From Cephalopachus bancanus (Eukaryota > Chordata > Mammalia > Primates > Tarsiidae), in contig JAPVLO010000019.1 in the NCBI GenBank assembly GCA_027257055.1, forward strand, positions 11,675,001 through 11,739,000: DNA of 64,000 bases. Direction: 5' to 3'. Made by a program: the position numbers and the translations under genes. The notes below the pieces were generated by a model. That model saw only the letters and a list, made by a program, of their open reading frames with translations, had not been told where the DNA came from and did not search any database. Positions 22,978 to 35,425 of the stretch are shown here, piece by piece. The number at the start of each line of letters is the position of its first letter. The first letter of the stretch is position 1.

Positions 22978-24878
22978 AAATCAAAGATGACACAAACAAG
23001 TGGAAAAATATCTCATGCTCATGGACTGGAAGAATCAACATTGTGAAGATGTCCATCTTACCTAAGGCAATCTACAAATTCAATGCAATACCCATCAAAT
23101 TACCAGCAACATTCTTCTCAGACCTGGAAAAAACAACACAGAAATTCATATGGAAACACAAACGTTCAAGAATAGCCAAAACAATCCTCAGCAAAAAAAA
23201 AAAAGCAGGTGGTATCACATTACCAGACTTCAAACTTTACTATAAAGCTACAATCATCAAAACAGCTTGGTATTGGCATAGGGACAGCCATATAGATCAA
23301 TGGAATAGAATTGAGATTTCAGAAGCAAAACCTCAATTTCTCAACCAACTCATCTTCGACAAAGCCTCCACCACCTATCACTGGGGAGAGGAGAACCTAT
23401 TCAGTAAATGGTGCTGGGAAAACTGGCTGACCACATGCAGAAGATTGAAACAGGACCCCTATCTAGCCCCATGCACAAAGGTTAACTCCAAATGGATCAG
23501 AGACCTAAATGTAAAACCTCAAACCATAAGAATCTTAGAAAATGAAGGACATACCCTCATGGAAATCGGAACTGGCATCCAATTCCTGAACAAAACCCGA
23601 AACCCACAGGTCATAAGAGAGATGATAGACAAGTGGGACCTTATTAAACTGACAAGCTTCTGCAAAGCCAAAGAAACCATCAAGAGAGCAGGGAGACAGC
23701 CCACAGACTGGGAAAAAGTATTTGCCAACACCAGGTCTGACAAAAGCTTAACATCTTGGATCTACAAGGAACTCAAACATGCTGAAAAGAAAAAAACAAG
23801 CAACCCCATTATAAAGTGGGCAAAAGATATGATCAGACACTTCACAAAGGAAGACATCTGAGCAGCCAACAGACACATGAAGAAATGTTCAACCTCACTA
23901 ATCATCAGGGAGATGCAAATCAAAACCACACTGAGATACCACCTAACTCCAGTCAGAATGGCAATTATCAACAACTCAAAAAATACCAGCTGCTGGAGAG
24001 GTTGTGGCGAAAAGGGAACACTTCTACACTGTTGGTGGGAGTGTAAACTAGTGCAACCTCTGTGGAAAGTAGTGTGGCGATTCCTAAAAGCTCTAAATAT
24101 CAACCTCCCATATGACCCCACAATCCCCCTACTGCGAATATATCCTGAAGAACTCAAATCACTCTATAAAAAAGATACCTGCACACGTATGTTTATCGCA
24201 GCATTGTTCACAATAGCAAGAACCTAGAAGCAACCATGCTGCCCATCAAAAGAGGACTGGATTAAAAAATGTGGTACATATACACGATGGAATACTATGC
24301 AGCCATAAAAAAGAACAAAATCATGAATTTCACAGCAACCTGGATGGAATTAGAATCTATAATACTGAGTGACCTCTCACAGAAACAAAGATCCGAGTAT
24401 CACATGTTCTCACTCATATAATGGACCTTGAACATTCAATGTAATATTATAAGAAAATGACTGACGGTACTGGGAAACTATGTCGGGGGAGATGGGATTA
24501 ACAGTAGCAAATATCTGTCTGGGGACGGGGAAACACCTCTTATCAACAGGATGCCTGAATGAAACGTAATTGCATACCTAACCCTTAACTGTACCCCCAC
24601 AACACCATAATAAAAAATATTGATAAAAAAATAAAAAAAACAACCATGCATAGAATATATGTTGAGTATATTTATCTATAATGTAATGCTACATTCTCCA
24701 TGAAATACTATAACATATAACATGGTTATAACATATATTATTATAAACATATATTTTCTTAATTATTAGATGATTTCAGAATCTCTATAGAGATATCAAT
24801 CAATACTTTTTAAAAACAAAAACAAAAACCCTTTACCACTCTGGCTGTTAACTCTTATAGAAAAGAGTTGTATGTATT

Positions 24879-25168
24879 TTTTTTTTTTTTTGAGTTGGAG
24901 TCTCACTCTGTTGCCCAGACTGGAGTACAGCGGTCACTCCCAGCCACCGCAGCCTCAACCTGCTGGGCGCCGGCGATCCTTCCACCTCAGCCTTCCCAGT
25001 AGCTGGAACTACAGGCGCGCGCTACCATGCCTGGCTGATTTTTGATTTACTGTAGAGATGAGGTCTCGCCCAGTTGCCCAGGCGGGTCTCAAATCCGCGG
25101 GCTCAGGCAATCCACTCACCTCAGCCTCCCAAAGCGCAGGATTAAAGGCTGAGCCACCGAGCCTGGCT
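24879..25168 (-). mobile_element. Alu SINE, antisense
   Basis: A full dimer, antisense, from poly(T) and GAGTTGGAGTCTCACTCTG to GAGCCTGGC. The TSD is GAGTTGTATGTATT (24865-24878) / GAGTTGTGTGTATT (25169-25182), with one mismatch. It belongs to the same subfamily as 8084-8366. The extra CCAGTTG in the linker region (near 25070-25078) resembles older left-arm sequence. Confidence 0.95.
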
Positions 25169-25182
25169 GAGTTGTGTGTATT

Positions 25183-26799
25183 AAGTCTTTGTGTACAAGC
25201 ATCAGTTCTCTCCTCAACCTGTTTCAGTCACACTTCTCTCCTCTACTATGCTAGTCAAGGATAACAATTACTTCTATGTTGCAAAATGCAATAATCATAT
25301 TTACCCTTACTTTAGTTGGCCTTTTGGAATCTTTCAACAGACTCAATATCCCCTCCTCTTTAAGCACCTAAAGGTCCAGGGTTTTCTTTCTCTCTCCCTG
25401 ATGACTTTTCCATTCCCCTTGCTTGCTTCTCACTCCCTTCCTGCCTCCAAAGATTGGAATGACTCCCTGGCCTTTTCTTCTTCATTAGACTCCTTTCCTA
25501 GGTGATCTTAAGAAGCTTCGTGGCATCAAATACTATCGGCATGTTGACAACAATCAAACATATATTTCTAACTCAGACCTCCTCATCTTGACCTCTTAAC
25601 TCTTCTATTGATGTGACATTGATATGAATATTTACAGGCATCACAATATAAATAATTCTAAATAAAATATTTAATCTATCTCCACCTTCATGTTCCTATT
25701 TTATTTTTCCCATTTCAGAAAAGCAATACTCACAGTTAATTAAATTTTTAAAATTTAAGAATTGCTTTCCTTCCCAATATTTGTTGCATTGAATTCTCTC
25801 CAAAATGTAACTGAAATATCCACTTTCTATCATCTTCATTCAATCTACCACTTTGTTCAAGGCATCACCCTCTCCTGAACTGACTGCAAAAATAGCCTTG
25901 TCACAGAAACCCTGCTTCCACTTACCCTTTTATAATTCAATTTTCAAACAGTGATCAGTGCTAATTTATGAAAATGCAGTCCAAAAGCTTTGCACTAAGA
26001 TAGCACATTTAGTAGATACCTCTAATTTTGCTCTCATTTGAAAAAGCACAAAAGCTACAGCAAATCAACTTAATAAAAAATTGACCAACCACTAGGAGGA
26101 CAGGAGACACAGCAACAAATGTTTGGAAACTTGAAAGCTGGTGGACAGAATAGCTGAGAAAAATGCTTTCTTAACAGGCAGTAGGAAAAGCTGACAAAGA
26201 ACCCAATACACATTGCAGATTCCTCAAAAGGTGTGAGACTTTTCAGATCCAGGAATCTGGGTAAAAGGGATGCTATATGTGTAGGCATGGGTGAAACTCT
26301 GAGAAGCAGTGAGACTTCTAGTCATCTGCACCATCCCCAAGGCCATTGGGTGACTACTTATATTTCATCTTGGCAGAAGTCTGGAGATTTTTTATTTGGA
26401 GAAGGTAAAACAGAGGATCTGGGAACCTGGGACACTATATTAAAATGTAATAAATTATAGATATATGCTTTATGAATAAAAAAATTCTGAAACCCTCAGC
26501 CTGTTTCACCCACATGACTTCTAAAACTGTGCCTAAAAGGTTTTATCTTCCAGGAGAACGACTGGAATATTCTACTTTGGGGAACATGCTTGTCCTAGTA
26601 AAGAATTTAAAGATATAGAAACTACGGTTCACCAACAAGTAGTCCACAAAGATCACCTTCAGGGAAGTTAAAAAGTCAACATATGTAACTTGTATAATTT
26701 GAGCTTTATAAGAGCTATTCATTCATCACTCAATCATGATTAGACAGCAACAAAATTTATCCAAAGGAAAACCTCTAATCTGAAATATAAAGAGCTATT
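25183..26799. other. Unique sequence, partly pyrimidine-rich
   Basis: Around 25340-25500 the sequence is CT-rich. I recognise no gene. Open frames (for example 25191-25505 and 26233-26460) have no recognisable domain. Confidence 0.45.
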
Positions 26800-27760
26800 C
26801 TCAAAACAATAACCAAAGGAGACAATGACAAAGCACAATAAAAATCTGACAAAGTAAATGTAGCAAAAAGGAAACAAATGAACAAAAATAAATTCTGCCA
26901 TGAATATCAAGAAAGTGAGGAAGTGAGAATGTAAATGAGAGGGGAAAAGAGAGAGAGAGAAATAAATAAATGAAGGAAAAGAGAAATAAAGAAGAAAATA
27001 TATTGCATGATTTGATTTAAAAGAGACAAAGAGAGTGATTAAAAATTTAAATTATGTTACCAAAACTAAAAACTTAACAGAGTTCAATAGAAGGAATGAA
27101 ATGTAAATTGCAAAAACATTTCTAGAATATTCCCAAAATATGTAATAAATATCTGAAAAAAAATTTAAGATATGAGAAAAAAAGAAACACAAAATAAGAG
27201 AACCAGCTCAGGAAGTCCATCATCTGGATAAAATGTAGTTCCACTGAGAAAGAATTTAGAAAATAAAGAGAAAAATATCATCAGAAAGTTTGATTATGTT
27301 TTCCAAGATTGAAAGATGAGATCCAGATGGAAAAGATCTATCAAATTCCCAGTATATAAGATGAAAGTAGACTCGAAAGGAGACAGCATTGAAAACTTTC
27401 AGAACTCAGTTATAAGGAGATTATTATGAGAATTTCACAGAAGAATAAAATTAATCACATCCAAAAGGTCAGTAATGAAGAGCTATCAAATTTCTTAACA
27501 GTAACATTGGAACCTTGACAATGCTAGAGACATTTCCTAACAAATCTAAAGAAAAATTATTTTCAATGAAGAATTATATATTCAGATAAACTGCCAATTA
27601 AGTTAAGGGACACAATAACATGATTTCAAGACAACTTTTCAGACACCTCTTCAGATGTCCTTGATTAAGATCCAATGGAGAATTCTGTTTACAAAAGTGA
27701 GAAAATAAAGCAAGAAAATTTTTCTAGGTAAAGGAAACAAGAGATCCAACACAGAAAAAG
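26800..27760 (+). mobile_element. Degenerate ancient L1/HAL1-like ORF1-type stretch (tentative)
   Basis: The plus strand is A-rich and carries phrases in the order expected of an old L1 ORF1 or HAL1 element: TTTCCAAGATTGAAAGATGA near 27301, AGAAGAATAAAATTAATCAC near 27441, TTGGAACCTTGACAATGC near 27508, and CAATGAAGAATTATATATTC near 27566. No intact frame remains and the ends are undefined. The L1-versus-HAL1 distinction is not possible by eye. Confidence 0.4.
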
Positions 27761-28949
27761 GCAAGTAAGAGGCTTTAAAATGAGGATGGATAAATGAATG
27801 CTTCATCAAAATATTGATTTGATGACTAAAATATGACTAAAAGTGGATACATGTGAATGATATATCTATTCCTTAAACTTTTATTGGCTAAAGCATATAG
27901 ATGTATATTTATTAATTTAAAATTTTATTTTGATACACTATATTAGAATACACTTAGAGTAGGAGAAAATGATTATAAATTCTGGTACCATTTCTTACAT
28001 AAGTCAAACCCGTAATTTGCCACTTATAATTCCCGAGGTTTTTTTTCAGTTTCTTCTGAGAGAGAACAAAAGATGTCTACTAAGTGTTTTTATGTCTTCA
28101 TTTCCAATATTTTGTAGTTGACACAATGTTTTTGCTTATTTGCTTGTACTGGATACCTTCAAAATATCAATTTAACTTTCATAAAAAATAAAATCCTTCT
28201 GTATATGTGTAAATATCGCATTGACTTATGAATTAATAAAAGTAACATAAGCATTGGCAGAAATCATTTTGAACCTGGTTCTTTAAACCACTCAGCCATC
28301 CTGACACAACTACTTTTTAAATTAAAAGAAAAAAAAACTCTGAGTAAACACCAATCCAACTCAACTGGAGAGAGTTAAGATAAATAAAAACTACATCAGT
28401 CATAAATATTATTGTGCCATGGACATAGGTCAATATATTTTTATTAGAAAGTAGGGCCCATCCTGACCATGTGACAATGGGAGACTACTTAAGAAACTCA
28501 GCCCATCTGCTTTAGAATGTATTCTGCGAAATTCTGTGTTTAAGTTTTCCTGTACTGCATCCAGCATCAGACAAATGTTCTCACTGCTTTTAAAATATTT
28601 TTTATGTCATTGTTATTTGGTTGTTTTACTTTTAGGAAGCTTTACACAGAAATATTTTCAAAACGCCCACCCAACTGATATAAAAACAGTGGCAGAAGCA
28701 ATGAAGAATGTATATAAACCAATGAAGAAAGTATAGAAATTCATTTTCTGACAGGTGACTTTCCTTAAGCATTGAAAAGCAGTAAGTCTCTCCCTTAAGT
28801 AACACTTCTGTTATTCTAGAATTCATCTTCTTTAGTTCTAAAAGTTTTTTTTTCATGAAGTATGCTTCCCACAGTTAATTTTATAGATGTTATTCTTTGA
28901 AATTACATCAGTTTGTCAATGTTACCATTATCTAAAATGTAACTTACAA
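27761..28949. other. Unique AT-rich sequence
   Basis: No repeat is recognised. It contains the short exon-like candidate at 28636-28736, described separately. Confidence 0.45.
28636..28736 (+). other. Candidate exon-like ORF after a splice-acceptor-like site
   Basis: TTTGGTTGTTTTACTTTTAG ends at 28635. The frame that follows stays open for 33 codons to a TAG at 28734-28736, reading from SFTQKYFQNAHPT to EAMKNVYKPMKKV. The end has an amphipathic-helix character. I do not recognise the protein. Length and context (no neighbouring exon, no obvious poly(A) signal) make a chance ORF more likely than a gene. Confidence 0.12.
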
Positions 28950-29000
28950 ACAACAACAACAAAATAAAATAAAATAAAATAAAATAAAATAAAATAAATA
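28950..29000 (+). repeat. AAC/AAAAT microsatellite
   Basis: Four AAC units are followed by about eight AAAAT-type units. It may be the tail of a decayed retrotransposon. Confidence 0.85.
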
Positions 29001-29031
29001 CATGAAGAAGGTTATTAAGAATGTTATTTCT

Positions 29032-29323
29032 GGCTGGGCACAGTGGCTGAAGCCTGTAATCCCAGCACTTTGGGTGGCGGAGGCAAGCGGATTGCCTAAA
29101 TCCAAGGGTTTGAGATCAGCCTGGGCAACATGGGTAGATCCCATCTCTACAAGAAATTTAAAAAGTTAGTCGGGCTGGCATCACGTGCCTGTAGTTCCAG
29201 CTACTTGGAAGGCAGAGGCAGGATTGCCCGTGCAAAGTAGGTCGAGGCTGCAGTGGCTGTGAGCATGCCATTGCACTCCAGCCTGGGTGACAAGAGTAAG
29301 ACTCCAACTCAAAAAAAAAAAAA
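29032..29323 (+). mobile_element. Alu SINE, sense, old (AluJ-like)
   Basis: It runs from GGCTGGGCACAGTGGCTG to AGACTCCAACTC plus poly(A). The left arm carries old-type CCCAGCACTTTGGG, while the 3' end is CTCCAACTC as in the young copies. The TSD AATGTTATTTCT (29020-29031) / AATGTTACTTCT (29324-29335) has one mismatch. Confidence 0.94.
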
Positions 29324-29335
29324 AATGTTACTTCT

Positions 29336-31876
29336 GAAAGCATGAGAGCAAGAGTTTGGAAATACTAGGACCAAGGACCTTAAAAGTGGTTTAGCATCTA
29401 ATGTTGTATTAACTTGAAAGAGTACTCCTTACCATTAAAACCATTACGAAGTCTGTTTAACAATATTTTTTAAATGCTTAAATATTTTAAGTGAAAAAAG
29501 GAGTATGAGATAAAATCTACCCTATAATAATATTTTTTCATAATTTTTGTTATATTAGACTATTTAATTTATAATAGAATGAATATAAATAAACTGCATG
29601 AAAATTCTATTATCAAACCAAAAACTGTTAATTTCAAACAATGACTATAATTAATCTGAAACATGAAGTAAAAATTCTAAAATAAAAATGCTTTCAAATG
29701 TGTTGCATAATTAATAAAAAGTATTTTTAACTAGACATGTTTCACTTCTGTCCATATAATAAATAATCATATAAGAAGATTATTATAATTCAGTTATGGG
29801 TTCTGAAAAATCAAAACTATGGCTCATCATCTTACTCTAAAAACTTATACTAGTTATCAAATTATCTTTGATGTGAACATTAAATTTTATATAAATTTAA
29901 TAATTTAAATTAAATTGTTTTAAATTATACATTTTTGGAAATTAAAAATTAATTTTATTTAGGAAAAAACTGTGAGCAATGAAGAAAAGAAACTCAGCAT
30001 TAAGACATTTATTTTCTAAAGATATTTATAATCCATTTACTTCTTGTTCAAAGTAATTTTAAATAGTATTTGTATACTTAATTAGATGACCTTTACTGAT
30101 ACTTCTAAACTTTTGATTTTTCTATTCTAGCTATATGCTCTTGAGGAAAAAGTTTGATTTATTTTATTTCTAAAACAAACCCTTTAAGTAAGGATACACT
30201 TTACAAAAAAAACAAGGCAGAAATTAATTTTCAGAAAGTTTCTACTTTCCCTTCCTATCTGATAAAAATTCCATTGGCTACCTGTAACAGAGCTCCAGCG
30301 ACCTCTTGTGAAAGAAAAAATGCCGAATTAACCAGTCTGGCACTGGCAAGGTGATTCCACAAAGTCTAGATACTCTCAAGATCCTTCTATTCTTTTAATA
30401 AACTAACCTTAGCATTTGACTTCTATATTCAAGTTCACCTTTTGGCCTAATAAATTAATTGCAAGTGCACAGGCTACCTCCATTTTCCAGCAGAGAAAGA
30501 AGTCAGAGGCGACTATATAAGTATATCAATGTGGACCTTCTCCTTTGAAGCAGCTTTCTCTGAAATTTCACACCCTTCTGCTTACTTCTCACTAACCTAA
30601 AGTTAGTCACATGGCCACACCCAATCCTAAACTGGCAACGAGTACATTGAATGACTGATATGTTAGAAGGTAATAGAAGAAAAGTGATCATTTCCACCAA
30701 TCAAACAAAGTCTATGAATATTGAACAATGGAGAACATATCAGTGTGTACGTCTATGTATAGGCAAGCTCAGTGTATTAAAACAGATGACAAAAATAAAT
30801 TATATGGGTTGGTCATTATACCAGTGAATATATACATATATTATTGGCATCTTATGAATTATTTGAATATATCACCTTATTTATTTTACTAAGGAAATCT
30901 TGAATTATTTCATATAAGCAAAAATGTCTGTGAAGTATGGTACCCAGTATATATTTTAGGACATTTACAAAGAAAATTGTAAATTTGCCAAGATGGTGTC
31001 AAGCACTAAATAATGTAACAGTGATTTTCCTATTAAGAATGAAATGCTCAAACTCCTAATTGTAAAATACAGATAGATAAACATTATAGATTTTCATCTC
31101 TTTTGCTTCCAGGGAGAGAACAGATGATTTTTAAAAAATTGTCAAATAATAATGGACAGAGATCATATACATAGAATAGCAGAAATAAATTTGAGGAAAA
31201 TATTATTGGATTGTATTTGGAGTTGAGAAAAATCAGGGCGAGGCTAAAGTATAGAGAACTATTGATAGAAGGATCAAGATGATGTGTTCAGAAAATTAAG
31301 AATTGACTGAAATGATTCACTGACAAAAAATCAAAGTGTTCTGAGATAAGAAAAGAGAGCACGGAATTATTATGTGTTTTAATAATACGCAATAGAAAAC
31401 TTATAAAGGTAGATCAAAATGTAGGAAAATCTAGCAAGCTGTATATCTAAGTGATGATCTGATAGACTGGAGACCAAATCTCAATCAAAGCACATCCAAG
31501 TGTCCAAATATGAGAGAAGGGCTGTTCTCTAGCAAATCTCAACCCTAGGAAGGGTCGGTTTTAAGAATATGGACATCACATGAAAGAGAGGGATGTTTGA
31601 CTAGGAATAAAACTTCCCCTGAGAGAAAAGACAATGTTCGAAGTGACAGGCAGGTCACACATGCTTTAGTCAAAGGTTGAAGATCTTGAGTTAAATTTGA
31701 CCTCTGGAACCAAGTTACCTGAAGACAAATCAAGAGGATTTTTTTTTTCCTTTTTGTCATAGAGACCACTTTCTACAGTAATGAAAACTACCAGTTTTCA
31801 GTTGCTTTCCTTTTTAACAAAATATAAAGTTTTGACAATATTTCAGTGATGGTTATCAATATAATTATCATCTTAA
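29336..31876. other. Unique AT-rich sequence
   Basis: No gene, RNA gene or confident repeat is visible over 2.5 kb. Very AT-rich runs lie at 29480-30010. Confidence 0.5.
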
Positions 31877-31888
31877 GATAGAGCACAG

Positions 31889-32190
31889 GCAGGGCTCGGT
31901 GGCTCTGCCTGTAATCCCACGTCTTTGGGAGGCTGAGGTGAGTGGATTGCCTGAGCCCGCGGGTTCGAGACCTGCCTGGGCAGCGAGACCTCATCTCTAC
32001 AATAAATCAAAAAATCAGCCGGGCGTGGTAGTGCATGCCTGTAGTTCCGGCTACTCGGAAGGCTGAGGTGGAAGGATCGCTGGAGCCCAGCAGGTCGAGG
32101 CTGTGGTGGCCGGGAACGTCCACTGCACTCCAGTCTGGGCGACAGAGTGAGACTCCAACTCAAAAAAAAAAAAAAAAACCCCAAAAAAAG
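31889..32190 (+). mobile_element. Alu SINE, sense, young subfamily
   Basis: It runs from GCAGGGCTCGGTGGCTC to GAGACTCCAACTC, with poly(A) broken by CCCC. The perfect TSD GATAGAGCACAG is at 31877-31888 and 32191-32202. The ACAATAAATC linker and GCCTGAGCCCGCGGGTTCG phrase are diagnostic of the window's main subfamily. Confidence 0.97.
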
Positions 32191-32202
32191 GATAGAGCAC
32201 AG

Positions 32203-32684
32203 AAGAACATACATATTAGACACTCTTTTCTCTGCAACTTAAAATGAGCAGATTTACTATTATCAAAAAAATTCATGCATCTAAAATCTGAATTTGAAAA
32301 TGGAAATGCAAATCAAAATAAATGACTGCAGTGCCCATGAGAAGGAATCATACATTATGAGGGGAAAAAAACTTTATCAATTCTATGCTATTGATAATGC
32401 TACAAATATGTTAATATTAGCAAGGCACTCAAAAAGTACAGTTAATTCTGCTGTTTAAAAATAAAAACCAAAACGAAGGAACTGCAAGGCATATAGAACA
32501 CCACAATGAACACTGAAGACTCAGATGAGAGAGGGTGGGGAGAAGCAGAGATGAGAAACCACCTATCAGGTACAGTGAACACAGGTGGGGGTAGAGGGTA
32601 CACTTAAAGCCCAGATTTCTTCACCAGTATATATTGCATCTATGTACCAAAAATCATTTGTATCCTCTAAAGTCATTGAAATAA
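32203..32684. other. Unique sequence
   Basis: Nothing recognisable. The poly(T) of the next Alu begins at about 32685. Confidence 0.5.
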
Positions 32685-32808
32685 TTTTTTTTTTTTTTTG
32701 AGTTGGAGTCTCACTCTGTCGCCCAGACTGGAGTGTAGTGGCCGTTCCGGGTCACCACAACCTCGACCTGCTGGACTCCGGCGATCCTTCTGTCTCAGTC
32801 TTCCAAAA
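32685..32808 (-). mobile_element. 5'-truncated Alu (right-arm 3' part only), antisense
   Basis: About 105 bases of right arm follow poly(T): GAGTTGGAGTCTCACTCTGTC to CTCAGTCTTCCA. The sequence then switches to AAAAATTTTTTTTAATAG. The flanking A/T runs (AAATAATTTTTTTT / AAAAATTTTTTTT) may be a TSD but are low complexity. It is truncated on the 5' side of the element. Confidence 0.9.
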
Positions 32809-33451
32809 ATTTTTTTTAATAGATTTTTTAAGAAATATAAATGAAAGTCAAAAAATGTTTTCATTAGTTAAAGGCTAAGATTTGAGAAAATATTTATAAT
32901 TGATTTGGTGAACATTGAGATGTTTAGACTCTCCCTACATACACACATACACGCACACACACATGTTTTAGTTTTTGTGTTTGCTTTATTTTATATGGAA
33001 CCCATTCAGGCATATATATCAAACATTTGACATACAGTGTCATGAAAAAGTGTGTGTTTTAGATCTGTTCTTAACATACCTGCAGATTATCTTAACAAAA
33101 CTGTGAAATGTCAGTGCTAAAAGCATTCAAATAATGGCAAGAAAATTTCAGGAATAGTGACTAAAACTGAATTAATTTCATAATGGTATGTTGCATAAAT
33201 AAATATTAGCTGTTTAAGTAGAGACCTAGTAAATTTAATAGTAAAATATCTACATTTACTGGTAATCAAACGGGTAATAAGTTTCAGAATTAACTTTTAT
33301 TGAAATGAAATAGTATGTGTTAACCAGAAACAAGGTACTGCTATATATATTTGAAGAAATGAGAAAAATCATATTTTATTTTCCTACTAGATAAATTCAT
33401 GCTAACATTTCTTAAGCATGGGTGCAGCAGTGTGTATATTTTGCTGATTTT
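32809..33451. other. Unique AT-rich sequence with a short CA microsatellite
   Basis: An ACACACATACACGCACACAC run lies at about 32939-32966. Otherwise I recognise nothing. Confidence 0.5.
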
Positions 33452-33467
33452 TCTTTTCTTTTCTTTT

Positions 33468-33739
33468 TTTTTTTTGAGTTGGAGTCTCACTCTGTCACCC
33501 AGACTGCAGTGCAGTGGCCACTCCCGGCCACAGCAGCCTCGACCTGCTGGGCTCCGGCGATCCTTCCGCCTCAGCCTTCCAAGTAGCTGCACTACCACAC
33601 CGGGCTAGTTTTTTTTATTTATTGTAGAGATGAGGTCTTGCCAAGTTGCCCAGGCGGGTCTCGAACCCGCGGGCTCAGGCAATCCACTCACCTCAGCCTC
33701 CCAAGGCGTGGGTTTACAGGCTTAGCCACCAAGCCCGGC
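33468..33739 (-). mobile_element. Alu SINE, antisense, young subfamily
   Basis: Antisense from poly(T) and GAGTTGGAGTCTCACTCTGTC to AAGCCCGGC, with intact CpGs (TCTCGAACCCGCGGGC). Around 33585-33605 the arm junction (CTGCACTACCACACCGGGC) lacks about 15 bases found in siblings. The TSD is pyrimidine-rich and imperfect: TCTTTTCTTTTCTTTT near 33450 and TCTTTTCCTTTTTTTT from 33740. Confidence 0.95.
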
Positions 33740-33755
33740 TCTTTTCCTTTTTTTT

Positions 33756-35265
33756 AACTAAACCAACATTTTCAGGGCACTAACACAACATCATCATACT
33801 TAAAATGTAATGATATGTCAAGAATGTGATTGATGCTTCAAATTTAGATACAGCAGGCACAAAAATTTAATTTCTCTGTTTTGAAATCTTTACTTAATAT
33901 GAGAGATACTAAGTATTTGACATATTACAAATTGCAAAATTAAATAATATCAGTTCACCTATGTGCTGAAGTTAGCTAGAATCAGCTGGGAGAGTAGACT
34001 CAATACATCATTTTTCAACTTCTGGTTCGTTGACATTCCCACAGTAGCTCAAAATCAACCATGCTGGGATTTTTACACTACAGAAATGAACAAACACTAT
34101 AAATCTAGGCTTGCTTTATTTACATGTATGTTTGAAGGGCTTCATTAAACATTTATCATCACATCACTGACTATAATATAAACTATTTTAAAAATTACTT
34201 TCTGTATAATATAGAGAAGTCTGCTTTAAAATGCTATCGTTAATCCCTTTCACTTAGAAAACTTCTAGAAGGAATATGAGATGTTTAGTGATATTGTTAA
34301 TGATTAAACCTTGGCATAAAAATTCTTAGTGCTTTTAACCAATTTCTGGATTGTTTAATAAATTAGTCTAACACAGAAAGCCAAGCATACAAAATAAAAA
34401 AGTTTTAAAAATTAGCAGAAGTTCCTGTAACAAAAATAGAATTCAGAAATAAATTGGAATCTATTTTAATAGGCAATTTACCAAGCATAATCTTAGATTT
34501 CACATTTTTATGTTCATTAAAATGAATTCAGTGTTTCATTTAGTTGTTTCAATAAACAAATGTTGCAAATTTGAATTTACAGAAAAAATTATCTCAATAA
34601 AATTTCACTTACATATTGGATTATATATAACAATTCATACTAAAAATTTCATTTGAATAAATGAGTTTATTGCTTTAATATGTTTGAAAAGAAGTGGTCT
34701 AATCCAGTGGTTTGCCATTGATAGACATGTTTTTTCTTTTTTGTTTTTTTCCTGTGCCCTTATAGTTCTTACATAGAAGGACCAGAGCAGAAATATTTAC
34801 TTAAAAAATCATCTTTTCACATAAAGTACATAGAAGAAGTTAGGGAAAAGTCAGCAAAATACCACATTGTCTCTTTTTCCCAAAAGCACCACTTCTGATT
34901 GTTGATTCACTGGCCATATCAAAAAGAACAATTACAAAAATTATAGACAAGAGAAACGACATGAAGATAATCACCTGAGCCATTTTCAAAGCTGCTATTT
35001 TAATTCTCTTTCCAACAAAATAGAACCTTGGAAAATGAATGTTTTCAGAGGAATCACAAAGATATCATTGATTATCTTTCAACTGTATCTAAGCATTTGA
35101 TTTCTAAGTAATTATCTCTATTTTCTACATTCATCAAATGACCCAGCTAGAATAACAGTAGCATAAGCTTTAGTCAGACCTATATTCAAATAATGCTGTA
35201 GCCTCCTCTTATTAGTTGTTTTTATTCTAATTCATTCCCAAGGATGTAAGATAGATATATGTTTC
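33756..35265. other. Unique AT-rich sequence
   Basis: No confident repeat. A less AT-rich patch at 33960-34150 may be an old repeat of unknown family. Confidence 0.45.
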
Positions 35266-35269
35266 TTTA

Positions 35270-35425
35270 AGTTGTGTACCGCTGGGCTAATGATTTAATT
35301 CTTCTGAACTGGAAGTTCATCTGTATCATGAGAGTGATACACACCTCAGGAGTGGTTCTGGGGAAAATGGTTACAGGGATGAAATGATGCAAGGCCCATA
35401 GTAAAGGATCAACAAATATTAATTT
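35270..35425 (+). repeat. MIR SINE fragment
   Basis: GGGCTAATGATTTAATTC, then TTCATCTGTATCATGAGAGTG, then GGGATGAAATGATGCAAGGC and AGTAAAGGATCAACAAATATT follow the order of the MIR core and 3' part (equivalent to 'tcatctgtaaaatggg' through 'ggtgctcaataaat'). Confidence 0.65.

Larger units (their letters stand above)
19630..24420 (+). pseudogene. L1 ORF2 (endonuclease/reverse transcriptase), broken and split by an LTR
   Basis: The endonuclease domain begins near 19650 (phrases like NMNGLNAPLKRHRMAKW and a QETHL-type motif near 19733) and runs to about 20349. An LTR of about 0.95 kb interrupts it. ORF2 resumes near 21339. The RT domain has [13 protein letters not shown] (about 21986), a [13 protein letters not shown] block (about 22364), [20 protein letters not shown] (about 22549) and the catalytic FADD motif at 22665-22676, which is intact. 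The C-terminal part continues to about 24420 with the zinc-knuckle-like [18 protein letters not shown] near 23990. Breaks include a one-base frame loss near 22105, a stop near 22228, a small deletion near 22260, and a duplication at 22882-22977. Confidence 0.93.
17208..24640 (+). mobile_element. Near full-length L1 retrotransposon (about 6.5 kb of L1 plus a nested LTR)
   Basis: A sense L1 runs from the 5'UTR start (ACTTCCGGCAAGATGGCGAC) through ORF1, ORF2, the 3'UTR and an A-rich tail (AATATTGATAAAAAAATAAA). ACAACCA at 17201-17207 and 24640-24646, within AAAAATAACAACCAG / AAAAAAACAACCATG, is the likely TSD. The 5' end is complete or nearly so, unlike the other L1 copies here. Both ORFs are interrupted by stops and frameshifts and ORF2 is split by an LTR, so the element cannot move on its own. 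Family knowledge: ORF1 makes an RNA-binding trimer; ORF2 makes an endonuclease and reverse transcriptase. Confidence 0.95.
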
